A DNA stretch of 43,844 nt, taken from contig JANRKD010000010.1 in assembly GCA_033763655.1 (NCBI GenBank), positions 1 through 43,844 of the forward strand, written 5' to 3'. The notes beneath the pieces are model-generated. The model did no database searches and had not been told where the DNA came from. It saw nothing but the letters and a program-made list of their open reading frames with translations. This DNA comes from QFOX01 sp033763655 (GTDB taxonomy: Bacteria; Pseudomonadota; Alphaproteobacteria; Rickettsiales; UBA3002). Shown piece by piece: positions 17,278 to 26,242 of the stretch. Position 1 is the stretch's first letter. Every line of letters starts with the position of its first letter. The position numbers were made by a program, and so were the translations under genes.

Positions 17278-18501
17278 CTAAGCCACTGATTGTAAGCCAA
17301 ACTTCCGCGCGACATAGGCCTCAAGCCGCGCCTTGAAATCCACCGCAATGGTGTCGCCACGCAGGGTCGCCACTTTCACGCCATCCTCGAACACCGGCGC
17401 GACGGGGCTTTCACCGGTGCCGGGCAGGCTGATGCCGATATGGGCATGCTTGCTCTCGCCCGGGCCGTTGACGATACACCCCATCACTGCGACGTTCATC
17501 GCCTCCGCGCCGGGAAACTGCTTGCCCCACACCGGCATACGCGCCCGCAGGTATTGCTGAATCTCATCGGCCAGTTCCTGAAAATACGTGCTCGTGGTGC
17601 GCCCACAGCCCGGGCAGGCAATCACCAGCGGCGCGAAATTGCGGATGCCCATGGTCTGCAGCAATTCCTGCGCCACCAGCACCTCGCGCGTGCGGTCGCC
17701 GTTCGGCTCGGGAGTGAGCGAAATACGGATCGTATCGCCGATGCCTTCCTGCAACAGCACCGCCAGCGCCGCGCTCGAGGCCACAATGCCTTTGCTACCC
17801 ATCCCCGCCTCGGTCAGGCCCAGATGCAGCGCATACCGGCAGCGCGCGGCAAGGGCGCGGTAAACGGCAATTAAATCCTGCACCCGGCTGACCTTGGCGG
17901 AAAGGAGGATGTCGTGCGGCGCCATACCCACCGATTCCGCCAACGCCGCGCTGTCGAGCGCCGAAACCACCAGCGCTTCACGCGCCACTTCCTCTGCCGC
18001 GCGCGGATTTTGCTGCGCAGCATTTTCATCCATCAGCCGCGCCAGCAGGGCATTGTCCATCGACCCCCAATTGACGCCGATGCGGATGGGCTTACGGTTG
18101 GCGCAGGCAATCTCGACCATCTGCGCGAACTGCACATCCTGCTTCTCGCCGAAGCCGACATTGCCGGGGTTGATACGGTATTTCGCCAGCGCCGCCGCCA
18201 TCTCGGGCACAGCGGTCAGCAGCCGGTGGCCGTTATAATGAAAGTCGCCGACAAGCGGCGTGGCACAACCCACCGCCAGAAGTTGCTCGTAAATCGCGGG
18301 CACTGCCTTCGCCGCCGCCTCGTTATTCACCGTGATGCGCACCAGCTCGGAACCGGCATCGGCAAGCTGCCGGATTTGCTGCACCGTCGCCGCCACCTCT
18401 GCCGTGTCGGTATTGGTCATCGACTGCACCACAATCGGCGCCGTACCCCCCACGGCCACCGCGCCAATCTGCGTGGCATAAGAGAGGCGGCGGCTATTCA
18501 T
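17278..18501 (-). CDS. ispG: 4-hydroxy-3-methylbut-2-enyl diphosphate synthase (MEP pathway)
   Basis: Iron-sulfur enzyme converting MEcPP to HMBPP in isoprenoid synthesis. 407 residues from MNSRRLSYATQIGAVAVGG. The cluster ligands are visible in IACPGCGRTT and, further on, MGCIVNGPGE. The ATG at 18501 overlaps the last 8 bp of the RodZ-like gene upstream; a longer in-frame extension lies wholly inside that gene and is rejected. The pair is likely co-translated. No other pathway gene is in the window. Confidence 0.97.
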   Translation of the reverse strand: MNSRRLSYATQIGAVAVGGTAPIVVQSMTNTDTAEVAATVQQIRQLADAGSELVRITVNNEAAAKAVPAIYEQLLAVGCATPLVGDFHYNGHRLLTAVPEMAAALAKYRINPGNVGFGEKQDVQFAQMVEIACANRKPIRIGVNWGSMDNALLARLMDENAAQQNPRAAEEVAREALVVSALDSAALAESVGMAPHDILLSAKVSRVQDLIAVYRALAARCRYALHLGLTEAGMGSKGIVASSAALAVLLQEGIGDTIRISLTPEPNGDRTREVLVAQELLQTMGIRNFAPLVIACPGCGRTTSTYFQELADEIQQYLRARMPVWGKQFPGAEAMNVAVMGCIVNGPGESKHAHIGISLPGTGESPVAPVFEDGVKVATLRGDTIAVDFKARLEAYVARKFGLQSVA

Positions 18502-19198
18502 CCGTCGCACCCGGAGCCGGTTTTTCCCCGTCTTTGGCGGCTTCGGGCAGCGGCACCGCCATCGAGGATACATCGACATCGCCGCCGAAACGCAGAGGCT
18601 CCCCCGCCCCCAGATGCGCCAGCGCGCGGGTGGTGTTATCGGCAAAAAAACATCCCAGCAGCGTATCGGTGGTCAGGCAGGCATGGTTGCCCGCCGTCGG
18701 CATCACCATGGTGCGCACACTGGCCAGCAACGCCTCGGGCACGGGGGCAACGCCGCTTTTGGCCGCATCGCCACCCGGGCCGGCGCCCCCCAACTGGCGC
18801 AACATGATCAGCACCACCACTACGGCCACGGCAACAAGGGTGGCACGGTGGCGCGTGCGGCCACCACCGGAAGCCGCCACCAGCGAACGGCGGGTGTGGG
18901 GAAGTTTCGCCGGAGCGGCAGGCAGATCATCGGCAAAGCACTGCGTGACGACCCATTCAGCCTCCAGCCCAAGAAACTCGGCATAGGTATGCACATAACC
19001 GCGCGCATAGACCTTGCCGGGCAGGAGGTCGTAGCGCCCCTCCTCCATCGCCCCGACGTAACGGGCGCGGATATGCAGGCGCTCGGAAACCTCCTGCGCG
19101 GTGAGGCCGAATTGCTCGCGCAGGCGCGCCATATGCGCCCCGATTTCGCGCGGGGTCATGGTTTCGGGAAGTCGGGCGGCTGTGGACGCGGGGCTCAT
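18494..19198 (-). CDS. RodZ-like helix-turn-helix membrane protein
   Basis: Probable cell-shape or envelope protein of the RodZ type. 234 residues. An N-terminal HTH_25 domain (IGAHMARLREQFGLTAQEVS, then GKVYARGYVHTYAEFLGL) at about 19-78 is followed by a basic linker and one TM segment at about 119-136 (ATLVAVAVVVVLIMLRQL). The ~95-residue periplasmic part is Ala/Gly-rich with two cysteines (HACLTTDTLLGCFF), and I do not see the usual DUF4115 fold, so the RodZ name is tentative. It overlaps ispG, and this pairing recurs in Alphaproteobacteria. Confidence 0.82.
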   Translation of the reverse strand: MSPASTAARLPETMTPREIGAHMARLREQFGLTAQEVSERLHIRARYVGAMEEGRYDLLPGKVYARGYVHTYAEFLGLEAEWVVTQCFADDLPAAPAKLPHTRRSLVAASGGGRTRHRATLVAVAVVVVLIMLRQLGGAGPGGDAAKSGVAPVPEALLASVRTMVMPTAGNHACLTTDTLLGCFFADNTTRALAHLGAGEPLRFGGDVDVSSMAVPLPEAAKDGEKPAPGATDE

Positions 19199-19270
19199 AC
19201 GCCCCCCATGTAGTGAAAATGCAGCCCAAGCGCAACCAGAGTCATCGGGAATCGCACCGGCAAGGCACGC

Positions 19271-21568
19271 CTAATCGATCTCGACCCCGTGATCGCGGGC
19301 GTAGCGCTCGAGCGGCAGGCGGATGGAATGCAGCGGCTCGGTGCAGATATATTCGAGATAATGCGCCAGATCGCCGGCATTCAGCGTGCGCACCATGGCC
19401 TTGACCGGCCCAATCGCCGCCGGCGGCATGGAGAGCGCCCGCACGCCGCAGCCAATCAGCGCCATTGCATCCACCGGCCGGGTCGCCATATCGCCGCAGA
19501 AACCCAGCTCGACCCGATATTCATTCGCCGCCGCGACAATGCTTTTGACCGCACGGATGACCGCCGGGCTGAGCGTGTCGTAGCGGCCACTGACGCGCGG
19601 GCTGCCGCGATCGCAGGCAAACAGGAACTGGAACAGGTCGTTGCTGCCGATGGAGATAAAATCGACGCGGCTCATCAGCTCGGGCAGCTGGAACAGCAAC
19701 GACGGAATTTCGAGCATGGTGCCGACGCGGATGTCGGTCGGCGGAGTGATGCCCTCATCACGCGCGCGGGCCAGTTCCTTGTTGAGCAGCGCCTTCATCG
19801 CGTCGAACTCGGGGATTTCGGCAATAAACGGGAACATCACCGACAGTTTCTCGCCCGCCGCCGCCCGCACCAGTGCGCGCAACTGCTGACGCAGGATGAC
19901 CGGACGGTCGAGGCCGATGCGCGTGGCGCGCCAGCCCATGGCGGGGTTTTCCTCGTCGCCCGCCTGAATATAGGGCACCTGCTTGTCGCCACCAATGTCG
20001 AACGAGCGGAAAATAACCGGCTTGCCTTTGGCTTTCTCAATCGCATCGCGGTAGATGCGCTGCTGGTCGCCCACGCTCGGCAATTCACGGCTGGCCATGT
20101 AGGGCAGCTCGGTGCGAAACAGCCCCACCCCATCGACATCCGCCGCATTCAAATGGTCGGCATGCACAAACAGGCCAAGGTTGAGGTTCAGCGAAATCCG
20201 CAGCCCGTCGCGGGTGAGCGAGGGCAGATCGCGCGTGGCCGCATAGGCCGCAACCTGGCTGGCGCGGGCGGCAATCTCGGCATCGGCGGCGGCTTCCACA
20301 TCCTCAGGCGGGCGGATGTAAATCAACCCCTGATCGCCCTGCACCACAGCAAGGTCGCCCGCCGTCACCTGATTCAGGATATTCTCGACCCGCCCGACCA
20401 TCGGGATATCCATCATCCGCGCGATGATGGCGACATGGCTGGTCGGCGCCCCTTCCGCCAGGATGACCCCCTTCAGCCGTTGCGCGTCGTATTCCAGCAA
20501 CTCCGCCGGGCCAAGGCTAGTGGCAACCAGAATGAACGCATCAGGCAATACACCCAGCGCTGCTGTTGGCTCGATTCCCTGTAAATGGTAGAGCAAACGC
20601 TCCGATAAATCCTCGAGATCATGTACCCGTTCCTGAATGTAGGCGCTGGTAATCTGGCTTAAGCGCGCGTGCATTTCTTCCTGCACTTTGCGCACCGCAG
20701 CCTCGGCGGTCAGGCCAGCGCGGATAGCTTCGAGGATGCGGTCGATCCAGCCCCGATCCTGACTGAACAGGCGGTAGCTTTCGAGAATTTCGCGATGGGC
20801 ACTGCCTTCTTCCAAACCCGCAGCGTCGATCAACGTATCGACCGATTGCTGTAACGAAAGCAGGGCGCCGTGGAAACGCATTTCTTCTTCCTCGGGCGAC
20901 TCACTCACCAGCTCGGTGATATCAATCTTTGGCCGGTGCAGCACCACAGGCGCTTTGGCGATGCCTCCTGCCAGCGTGATTCCACTGACCTGCTGCGACT
21001 GCAAGGTCGGATTCTCACCACCGCTGATATCGTATAAATCGACGATTTTACTGCCCACCGCCAGCTCGGAAATCACCATCGATACGGCGTGCATTATCTC
21101 AGCAAGGTCGTTACTATAGGCGCGCGGCGCTTTGCTCTGCACCACCAGTACGCCGATAGTTTTGTGGCTATGCAGCAGCGGCACACCGATGAAGGAGTGG
21201 TACATCTCCTCCCCGGTTTCTGGGCGGTAGGCAAATTTTGGATGAATTTTCGCCTCGGCCAGATTGAGGTCGAGCCCGCTAGCAGCAACCTCGCCCACCA
21301 GCCCTTCGCCAAAGCGCAGGCGCGTCACATGCACCGAGGTCTGGTTTAACCCATAGCTGGCATAAAGCTCGAGGATGTCCCCTGGGCGCGCCAGATAAAT
21401 CGAGCACACATCCGCATGCAATGTTTTGGCAATCGTGCGCACCAGATTGTCGAGCCGCGACTGCGCCGTGCCAACACTCGACTTCATTGCATCGCGCACC
21501 TGACGCAACAGGCTGATCGGCGCCAGAATCGCCGGGTTCGCAGGATCAATCGGGATGATACTTGCCAC
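19271..21568 (-). CDS. ptsP: PTS enzyme I, nitrogen type (EI-Ntr) with GAF domain
   Basis: Autophosphorylates with PEP and feeds the nitrogen PTS phosphorelay (NPr, EIIA-Ntr), a regulatory rather than sugar-transport chain. About 765 residues from the GTG at 21568, which has AAAGGCGG just upstream; no ATG is equally placed. A GAF sensor domain occupies about residues 30-175. The phosphoryl-accepting His is in GAPTSHVAIIAR (about 378), and the C-terminal PEP-binding barrel carries RTELPYM and the active-site Cys in GFCGDMA. HPr- and EIIA-type partners are not in the window. lysC lies upstream, a usual neighbour in this class. Confidence 0.95.
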   Translation of the reverse strand: MASIIPIDPANPAILAPISLLRQVRDAMKSSVGTAQSRLDNLVRTIAKTLHADVCSIYLARPGDILELYASYGLNQTSVHVTRLRFGEGLVGEVAASGLDLNLAEAKIHPKFAYRPETGEEMYHSFIGVPLLHSHKTIGVLVVQSKAPRAYSNDLAEIMHAVSMVISELAVGSKIVDLYDISGGENPTLQSQQVSGITLAGGIAKAPVVLHRPKIDITELVSESPEEEEMRFHGALLSLQQSVDTLIDAAGLEEGSAHREILESYRLFSQDRGWIDRILEAIRAGLTAEAAVRKVQEEMHARLSQITSAYIQERVHDLEDLSERLLYHLQGIEPTAALGVLPDAFILVATSLGPAELLEYDAQRLKGVILAEGAPTSHVAIIARMMDIPMVGRVENILNQVTAGDLAVVQGDQGLIYIRPPEDVEAAADAEIAARASQVAAYAATRDLPSLTRDGLRISLNLNLGLFVHADHLNAADVDGVGLFRTELPYMASRELPSVGDQQRIYRDAIEKAKGKPVIFRSFDIGGDKQVPYIQAGDEENPAMGWRATRIGLDRPVILRQQLRALVRAAAGEKLSVMFPFIAEIPEFDAMKALLNKELARARDEGITPPTDIRVGTMLEIPSLLFQLPELMSRVDFISIGSNDLFQFLFACDRGSPRVSGRYDTLSPAVIRAVKSIVAAANEYRVELGFCGDMATRPVDAMALIGCGVRALSMPPAAIGPVKAMVRTLNAGDLAHYLEYICTEPLHSIRLPLERYARDHGVEID

Positions 21569-21616
21569 GCTGCCGCCTTTAATGTGCGAGGGTGCGGCGC
21601 TTGCTGTTATGCGCAA

Positions 21617-21706
21617 CTATGCCGCGTTTTTTTGCTTCAGGTATAATGCGGCCTGTTGCACCAGTTCGTCAATCATTTCCTGCCATTCAGGCGTGCGGTG
21701 CAACAT
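21617..21706 (-). pseudogene. C-terminal remnant of a nitronate monooxygenase-like gene
   Basis: A frame ending MLHRTPEWQEMIDELVQQAA, then LYLKQKNAA and stop, closely parallels the C-terminus of the full gene at 22307-23302 (MVQRIQSAQEIVDELVGQAQ, then AYLG). The DNA also matches: CAGGAAAT, GACGAACTGGT and CAGGC occur at the same offsets. Similarity stops upstream of the MLHR segment, and there is no ribosome binding site. I read it as the tail of a duplicated NMO gene whose body is lost or replaced. A 29-residue peptide gene is a less likely alternative. Confidence 0.5.
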
Positions 21707-21755
21707 AATCGGCGGGCGACGCCGACGCAAAAGCCCCGCAACAAATCCACACACC

Positions 21756-22235
21756 TCAGGGGGTTCGGGGCGTCCGGCTCTCGGTCGCTGCATTGCCGAT
21801 GGCCTGTATCTCCCGCGCCGTGGCCGGTACGGTCGGCGCCCCGTGCGCATCGGTGCAGACGACCCCAAGCGCCCTGAGCGTTTTTGTTGCAATGCCGACG
21901 GCGGCATAACTATCCTCCGGCGCTTCACCGCCGAACTGCCTGCCAAGCCATTGCCTAAGATCGTTCCATCTGCTGACGCGCGACACACCTGCCGTCAGGA
22001 TCCCGGTGACGATTTTCCCCCCGTCATTCCTGTGGCTATACTTCACTTCCGGCATGTCCGTCGCCGCATCTGGCCGACCATGCGCCAATCCTGTGTGGTT
22101 TGCGTTGAACAGGCTGGCCGCCGCGCTCGCAAAATCGGTGTAAACGACACCGTCACGCCGCTGCACTTCGCACTGCCCGCCCGATGCCAGCGGCACATGT
22201 GCTATCCCATTTTCCGATGGTGCTGCCCTGTCCAT
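21756..22235 (-). CDS. Hypothetical protein
   Basis: Not recognised. 159 residues from the ATG at 22235, preceded by GGGGCGGA. The composition looks protein-like: mixed charge, a WNDLRQWLGRQFGG segment, and AAVGIATKTLRALGV at about 115-129; no TM segment, signal peptide or known motif. The C-terminal part resembles a small helical bundle. It lies between a complete NMO gene and an NMO-like C-terminal remnant, so it may have arrived in, or been formed by, a rearrangement there. A weak stem with a T run follows it. Confidence 0.5.
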   Translation of the reverse strand: MDRAAPSENGIAHVPLASGGQCEVQRRDGVVYTDFASAAASLFNANHTGLAHGRPDAATDMPEVKYSHRNDGGKIVTGILTAGVSRVSRWNDLRQWLGRQFGGEAPEDSYAAVGIATKTLRALGVVCTDAHGAPTVPATAREIQAIGNAATESRTPRTP

Positions 22236-22306
22236 TCCGCCCCGCTTTCCTGCCGCCCACGTCTACAAAGTATATCCGGTCAGGGGTTAAGAATCCTTTA
22301 ACCTTC

Positions 22307-23302
22307 TTACCCCAGATAGGCCTGCGCCTGCCCAACCAGTTCGTCGACAATTTCCTGTGCGCTTTGAATGCGCTGCACCATGCCAACCGACTGCCCGGCC
22401 ATCAGCGAACCGCGCTCGATGTCGCCGTCAATCACAGCGCGGCGCAGCGACCCCGCCCAGAAATGCTCGATCGCCAGTTGCCCCTCTTCGCGTGATTGTG
22501 CACCTGCGAAGACCTTTTCGACCGTCTCTTTCTGGAAGCGGGCGAATTCCTCGGAAGCTTTATTGACAATGGCGCGTACGGGAATCACCGGGAAATCCGG
22601 ATGGTATTGCACGCTGGCCATCGCGTCGCGCGCGTTGGCGTTAATGAACGCCTTCTTGAAATTCGCATGGGCGATGGATTCCTCCGCGCAGACAAAGCGC
22701 GTGCCAAGCTGCACGCCGGAAGCGCCCATTTCGAGATAGCCGACAATCGCTTCGCCACGGCCAATACCGCCAGCCACAAACACGGGAACTTCCTTAATTA
22801 CCGGCAATATCTCCTGCGCCAGCACACTGGTCGCCACCGGGCCGATATGCCCTCCCGCTTCGGTGCCTTCAATCACCAGCGCATCGACCCCCATGCGTAC
22901 CAGTTTTTTGCCAATCGCCGCCGTCGGCGCAAAAGCAATCACCTTGCAGCCACCCTCCTTCAGGCGGGCGATGGTCGGGCCTTTGGGCATGCCCCCGGCA
23001 AGCACGACATGTGTCACCTTGTTTTCGATGCAGGCCTCAACCAGCGCATCGAGTTGCGGATGCATCAGGATCAGGTTCACACCGAAGGGTTTTTGCGTCA
23101 ATTGTTGCGTTGCAATAATTTCCTTGTGCAGCAATTCCGGCGGCATCGAGCTGGCGGCAATGACGCCAAATGCCCCTGCATTGCTCAGTGCGGCGACGAG
23201 ATTGCGCTCGCTGACCCAGCTCATCGCCCCGCCCATGATGGCGTGTTCAGTGCCAAGCAGTTCGCGCCCACGCGCCGAGAGAGTGTCGAGAGTTGCCGTC
23301 AT
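22307..23302 (-). CDS. Nitronate monooxygenase family protein (2-nitropropane dioxygenase-like)
   Basis: FMN-dependent TIM-barrel protein, 331 residues. Family features are GGAMSWVSERNLVAALSNAG near the N-terminus, EGTEAGGHIG (about 135-145, containing the family's conserved GGH), and the phosphate-binding VFVAGGIGRGEAI with GASGVQLGTRF. Substrate cannot be told from sequence; it could oxidise nitronates or be an enoyl-reductase-like FabK relative. It follows lysC by 36 bp on the same strand and is probably co-transcribed with it. The C-terminal helix is echoed in the remnant at 21617-21706. Confidence 0.85.
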   Translation of the reverse strand: MTATLDTLSARGRELLGTEHAIMGGAMSWVSERNLVAALSNAGAFGVIAASSMPPELLHKEIIATQQLTQKPFGVNLILMHPQLDALVEACIENKVTHVVLAGGMPKGPTIARLKEGGCKVIAFAPTAAIGKKLVRMGVDALVIEGTEAGGHIGPVATSVLAQEILPVIKEVPVFVAGGIGRGEAIVGYLEMGASGVQLGTRFVCAEESIAHANFKKAFINANARDAMASVQYHPDFPVIPVRAIVNKASEEFARFQKETVEKVFAGAQSREEGQLAIEHFWAGSLRRAVIDGDIERGSLMAGQSVGMVQRIQSAQEIVDELVGQAQAYLG

Positions 23303-23338
23303 GGCCGAACCTTTCCTGATGTCCGCCCGCAGGGGCAG

Positions 23339-24595
23339 CTAGTTAATTTCCTCCACCGCATCCAGCCCATAGGCCGTGTGCAGCGCGCGCAATGCCAGTT
23401 CGATGTAGCTTTCATCAATCAGCACCGAGATCTTAATTTCCGACGTCGAAATAACAATGATGTTGATGTTCTTTTCCGCCAGCGTGCGGAACATTTCGGC
23501 CGCCACCCCGGCATGGCTGCGCATCCCCACGCCGATGACGGAGATTTTCGCCACCCCCGAATCGGTATGCACCTTTTCGCATTGTGGCATGGCCGGGTCG
23601 TTCTTCACCATCTCAAGCGCGCGCGCGAGGTCGGCCTTGCCGACGGTGAAGGTGAGGTCGGTCTGTTTGCCGTCCTCGGTGACGTTCTGCACGATCATAT
23701 CGACATTGATGCCGCGATCGGCCAGCGGCCCGAAAATACCGGCGGAAACCCCCGGCTTGTTCTCGACATTCATCAGCGTAATGCGCGCTTCGTCGCGGCT
23801 ATAGGCCAGACCCGTCACCCGTTGCTGTTCCACCAAATCCTCCTCATCGACCAGTAATGTGCCGGGCAGTTGATCCGCCGGCGTGTCGTCGAACGTCGAA
23901 AGCACCTGCACCTTGACGCGGTAATTCATCGCCAGTTCGACACTGCGCGTTTGCAGCACCTTGCTGCCCAGCGACGCCATTTCGAGCATTTCCTCGTAGC
24001 TGACATGTTTCAGCTTCTTTGCTTTGCTGACGATTCTCGGATCGCTGGTATAGACCCCGTCCACATCGGTATAAATATCGCAGCGTTCGGCCTTGAACGC
24101 CGCCGCGATCGCCACTGCCGATGTATCCGACCCGCCACGCCCGAGCGTGGTGATGCGCCCTTCGGGGCTGATGCCCTGAAAGCCCGCAATCACCGCCACC
24201 TGCCCTGCCGCGAGCGAGGCGGTAATCGCCTGCGTGTCGATATGCGCAATCCGCGCCCGCGAATACATCGCGTCGCTGGTCAGCGGAATCTGCCAGCCCG
24301 CCCACGCCCGCGCAGGCTGCCCGAGCGATTCCAGCTCCAGTGCCAGCAGGCCCGAGGTGATCTGCTCTCCCGCCGCGACGACATGGTCGGCATTGGCGCG
24401 GGCGGCATCGCTCATCAGTGGGCTTACCGCCGCACAATAATCGACCAGCTGGTTGGTCACCCCGGCCATCGCGGAGACGACGACAATCACCTGATGCCCC
24501 GCATCCACCTCGCGCCGGACGAGCGTCGCCACGCGCTTGATGCGCTCGATATCCGCGACCGAGGTGCCGCCAAATTTCTGTACAATAAGCGCCAT
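23339..24595 (-). CDS. lysC: Aspartate kinase
   Basis: First step of the aspartate pathway to lysine, threonine and methionine. 418 residues. The catalytic N-terminus begins MALIVQKFGGTSVADIERIK and contains GRGGSDTSAVAIAAA; the C-terminal half holds two ACT domains (VENKPGVSAGIFGPLADRGI and ISVIGVGMRSHAGVAAEMF), so allosteric feedback is expected. It heads the run lysC-NMO-hypothetical-ptsP. The ~100-bp gap upstream must hold its promoter, but no strong box pair is seen. Confidence 0.98.
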   Translation of the reverse strand: MALIVQKFGGTSVADIERIKRVATLVRREVDAGHQVIVVVSAMAGVTNQLVDYCAAVSPLMSDAARANADHVVAAGEQITSGLLALELESLGQPARAWAGWQIPLTSDAMYSRARIAHIDTQAITASLAAGQVAVIAGFQGISPEGRITTLGRGGSDTSAVAIAAAFKAERCDIYTDVDGVYTSDPRIVSKAKKLKHVSYEEMLEMASLGSKVLQTRSVELAMNYRVKVQVLSTFDDTPADQLPGTLLVDEEDLVEQQRVTGLAYSRDEARITLMNVENKPGVSAGIFGPLADRGINVDMIVQNVTEDGKQTDLTFTVGKADLARALEMVKNDPAMPQCEKVHTDSGVAKISVIGVGMRSHAGVAAEMFRTLAEKNINIIVISTSEIKISVLIDESYIELALRALHTAYGLDAVEEIN

Positions 24596-24697
24596 AAGCG
24601 GCGGGTTATAAAGCGCCTGCGGTGGGTTGGCTAGTGGAATTTGACGGTGGGCAGCAGGCCCCTAAAGTGGGTCGGATCATTCAAGCACCTGATACGG

Positions 24698-25159
24698 CTA
24701 CAGCGCCTTCCTCATACACACCGCGTCGGCGAGCGAGCCATCCGCATTGGTGTAGTAGCCTTTGCGAATGGAGAATTTCTCAAACCCCTGCGCTTCGTAG
24801 AGCGTCTGCGCCGCGGCGTTATTGATGTTGACTTCAAGCATCATGTATTTCGCATTAAGGCTACGGGCGTTGCTGAGCGCGAAATCGAGCAGCAACTGCC
24901 CCACCCCGTCGCGCCGGTTATCGGGCAGCACCCCCATCGAAAGCAGGTCGCACTGATCCTCAATCAGCCAGCACAGCACAAACCCAACCGGCTTTTGTTT
25001 CTTGTCATAAGCGATCGCGGCGAACACCCCGGCACGCTCGAAAAAACTCTCGAACTCAAGATGCCCCCACCCTTTCGGGAAGCAGCTTTTATGAATCTCC
25101 GAAAGCGCCCGCGCATGGCCGTGGCTGACCGGGTGGACATGGTATTCGTGACCGCCCAT
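24698..25159 (-). CDS. rimI: GNAT acetyltransferase, probably RimI (S18 alanine N-acetyltransferase)
   Basis: 153-residue GNAT protein. The acetyl-CoA loop is RRDGVGQLLL (about 88-97), preceded by the beta strand DLLSMGVLPDN. NNAAAQTLYEAQGFEKFSIR is the family's conserved late motif, as in RimI. The start at 25159 shares one base with the stop of the TPR-methyltransferase upstream, so translation is likely coupled. The RimI assignment rests on overall resemblance; another GNAT substrate is possible. Confidence 0.8.
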   Translation of the reverse strand: MGGHEYHVHPVSHGHARALSEIHKSCFPKGWGHLEFESFFERAGVFAAIAYDKKQKPVGFVLCWLIEDQCDLLSMGVLPDNRRDGVGQLLLDFALSNARSLNAKYMMLEVNINNAAAQTLYEAQGFEKFSIRKGYYTNADGSLADAVCMRKAL

Positions 25160-26187
25160 CAGTGGTTCCCTTTACGAAAGGCGAACGCCTGCGCCGGTAC
25201 GCCCGCATAGAGCTCGACCGTCGCTTCTTTTTCCAACGTCAGCCCGGCCGCCACCGCCACCTGCTGCACATAAGAAGCGGCGTGGCCAAAACGCCCCGTT
25301 TCAACCACCAGCCCATAACCGTCTGCGGCGCGGATGGGTTCCGCCGTGAGGATGAACAACCCGCCAGCCCTGAGGGCCGCCGCCGCCGCGCGCATGACCG
25401 CCGACAAATCCCCGATGAACTGGGCGGCGTTGATGAGCAGCACCAGATCGGCCTTTCCCCCGGCCATGCCGTCAGGCAGCGCGCGAATATCGGCGACGCT
25501 GACCTCCTCATAGAGTTGTTTTTCGACATGCGTCGCCGCCTGCGCCAGCGCCGCCATGGCGGGGGTGACATCCACCCCGTGAATGCGCGCCGCCGCCGCC
25601 CGCCAGGGCCGCGCGGCAATGCCGCTGCCGCAGGCCCAGTCCTCGATGACCGGCGCGGGCGCCGTCAGCAGCGGCTGGGCGAATGCGTGGATGACCTTGC
25701 CCGCCTGATACTTGTTGCCCGCCTCGGTTACGTCGTACCCCTCGGCGATATTACCGAAAAAGCCGGTGACCATGCCTTCGGGCATCTCTTTGGGCCGCTG
25801 CTCGGCAGGCAGTGCGGCGGGGTCTATGCTGGCGAGCATGAAGGCCACGTCGGGATCGTTGGGGGTCTGGCGCAAAGCCTTCAGCAGTGCTGCCTTGGCC
25901 TCGGCAGGGCGCCCCATCCGCACATAGCAGCCGCCGAGATTATACTGGGCGTGCGGATAATCCGGCCGCAGGAACAGGACGACGCGGAAGCGGAACACCG
26001 CATCGAACCATTTGCCCTGTTTAGCGAAGCGGCAGGCCAGGTCGAAATTGCTTTTGGGCAGGTCGCGCAAGCGTTCACGTGCCTCGCGCAGCCAGAGTTT
26101 CGGCTGGTTGATGAACAGGTCGCGCAGCGCCCCCTCGACATCGAGTGCGGGTTTTACGGGCGATACTTTCTTGCGCGATCGTTTCAT
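25159..26187 (-). CDS. TPR-containing SAM-dependent methyltransferase
   Basis: 342 residues from the ATG at 26187; a longer frame to 26313 is rejected because it runs across the divergent ubiG start. The basic N-terminus MKRSRKKVSPVKP is followed by TPR-like helices (WFDAVFRFRVVLFLRPDYPH, then AQYNLGGCYVRMGRPAEAKA) at about 55-110. A class I methyltransferase domain follows with the SAM motif VIEDWACGSGIAARPW, the acidic strand IHGVDVTP, and ADLVLLINAAQFIG. The substrate is unknown. TPR-methyltransferase fusions of this kind occur in Alphaproteobacteria. Overlap with rimI suggests, but does not show, a protein-modification role. Confidence 0.82.
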   Translation of the reverse strand: MKRSRKKVSPVKPALDVEGALRDLFINQPKLWLREARERLRDLPKSNFDLACRFAKQGKWFDAVFRFRVVLFLRPDYPHAQYNLGGCYVRMGRPAEAKAALLKALRQTPNDPDVAFMLASIDPAALPAEQRPKEMPEGMVTGFFGNIAEGYDVTEAGNKYQAGKVIHAFAQPLLTAPAPVIEDWACGSGIAARPWRAAAARIHGVDVTPAMAALAQAATHVEKQLYEEVSVADIRALPDGMAGGKADLVLLINAAQFIGDLSAVMRAAAAALRAGGLFILTAEPIRAADGYGLVVETGRFGHAASYVQQVAVAAGLTLEKEATVELYAGVPAQAFAFRKGNH

Positions 26188-26242
26188 GCAGCCTACACTG
26201 GTGACATTCCTCTGTTTTAACACGCTGCGAAAGCCCACGCAA

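Noticed and set aside
21720..21770. Terminator after the hypothetical gene at 21756 (GCCCCG with CGGGGC then TTTT)
   Set aside because: The loop is about 27 nt, too long for a confident intrinsic terminator.
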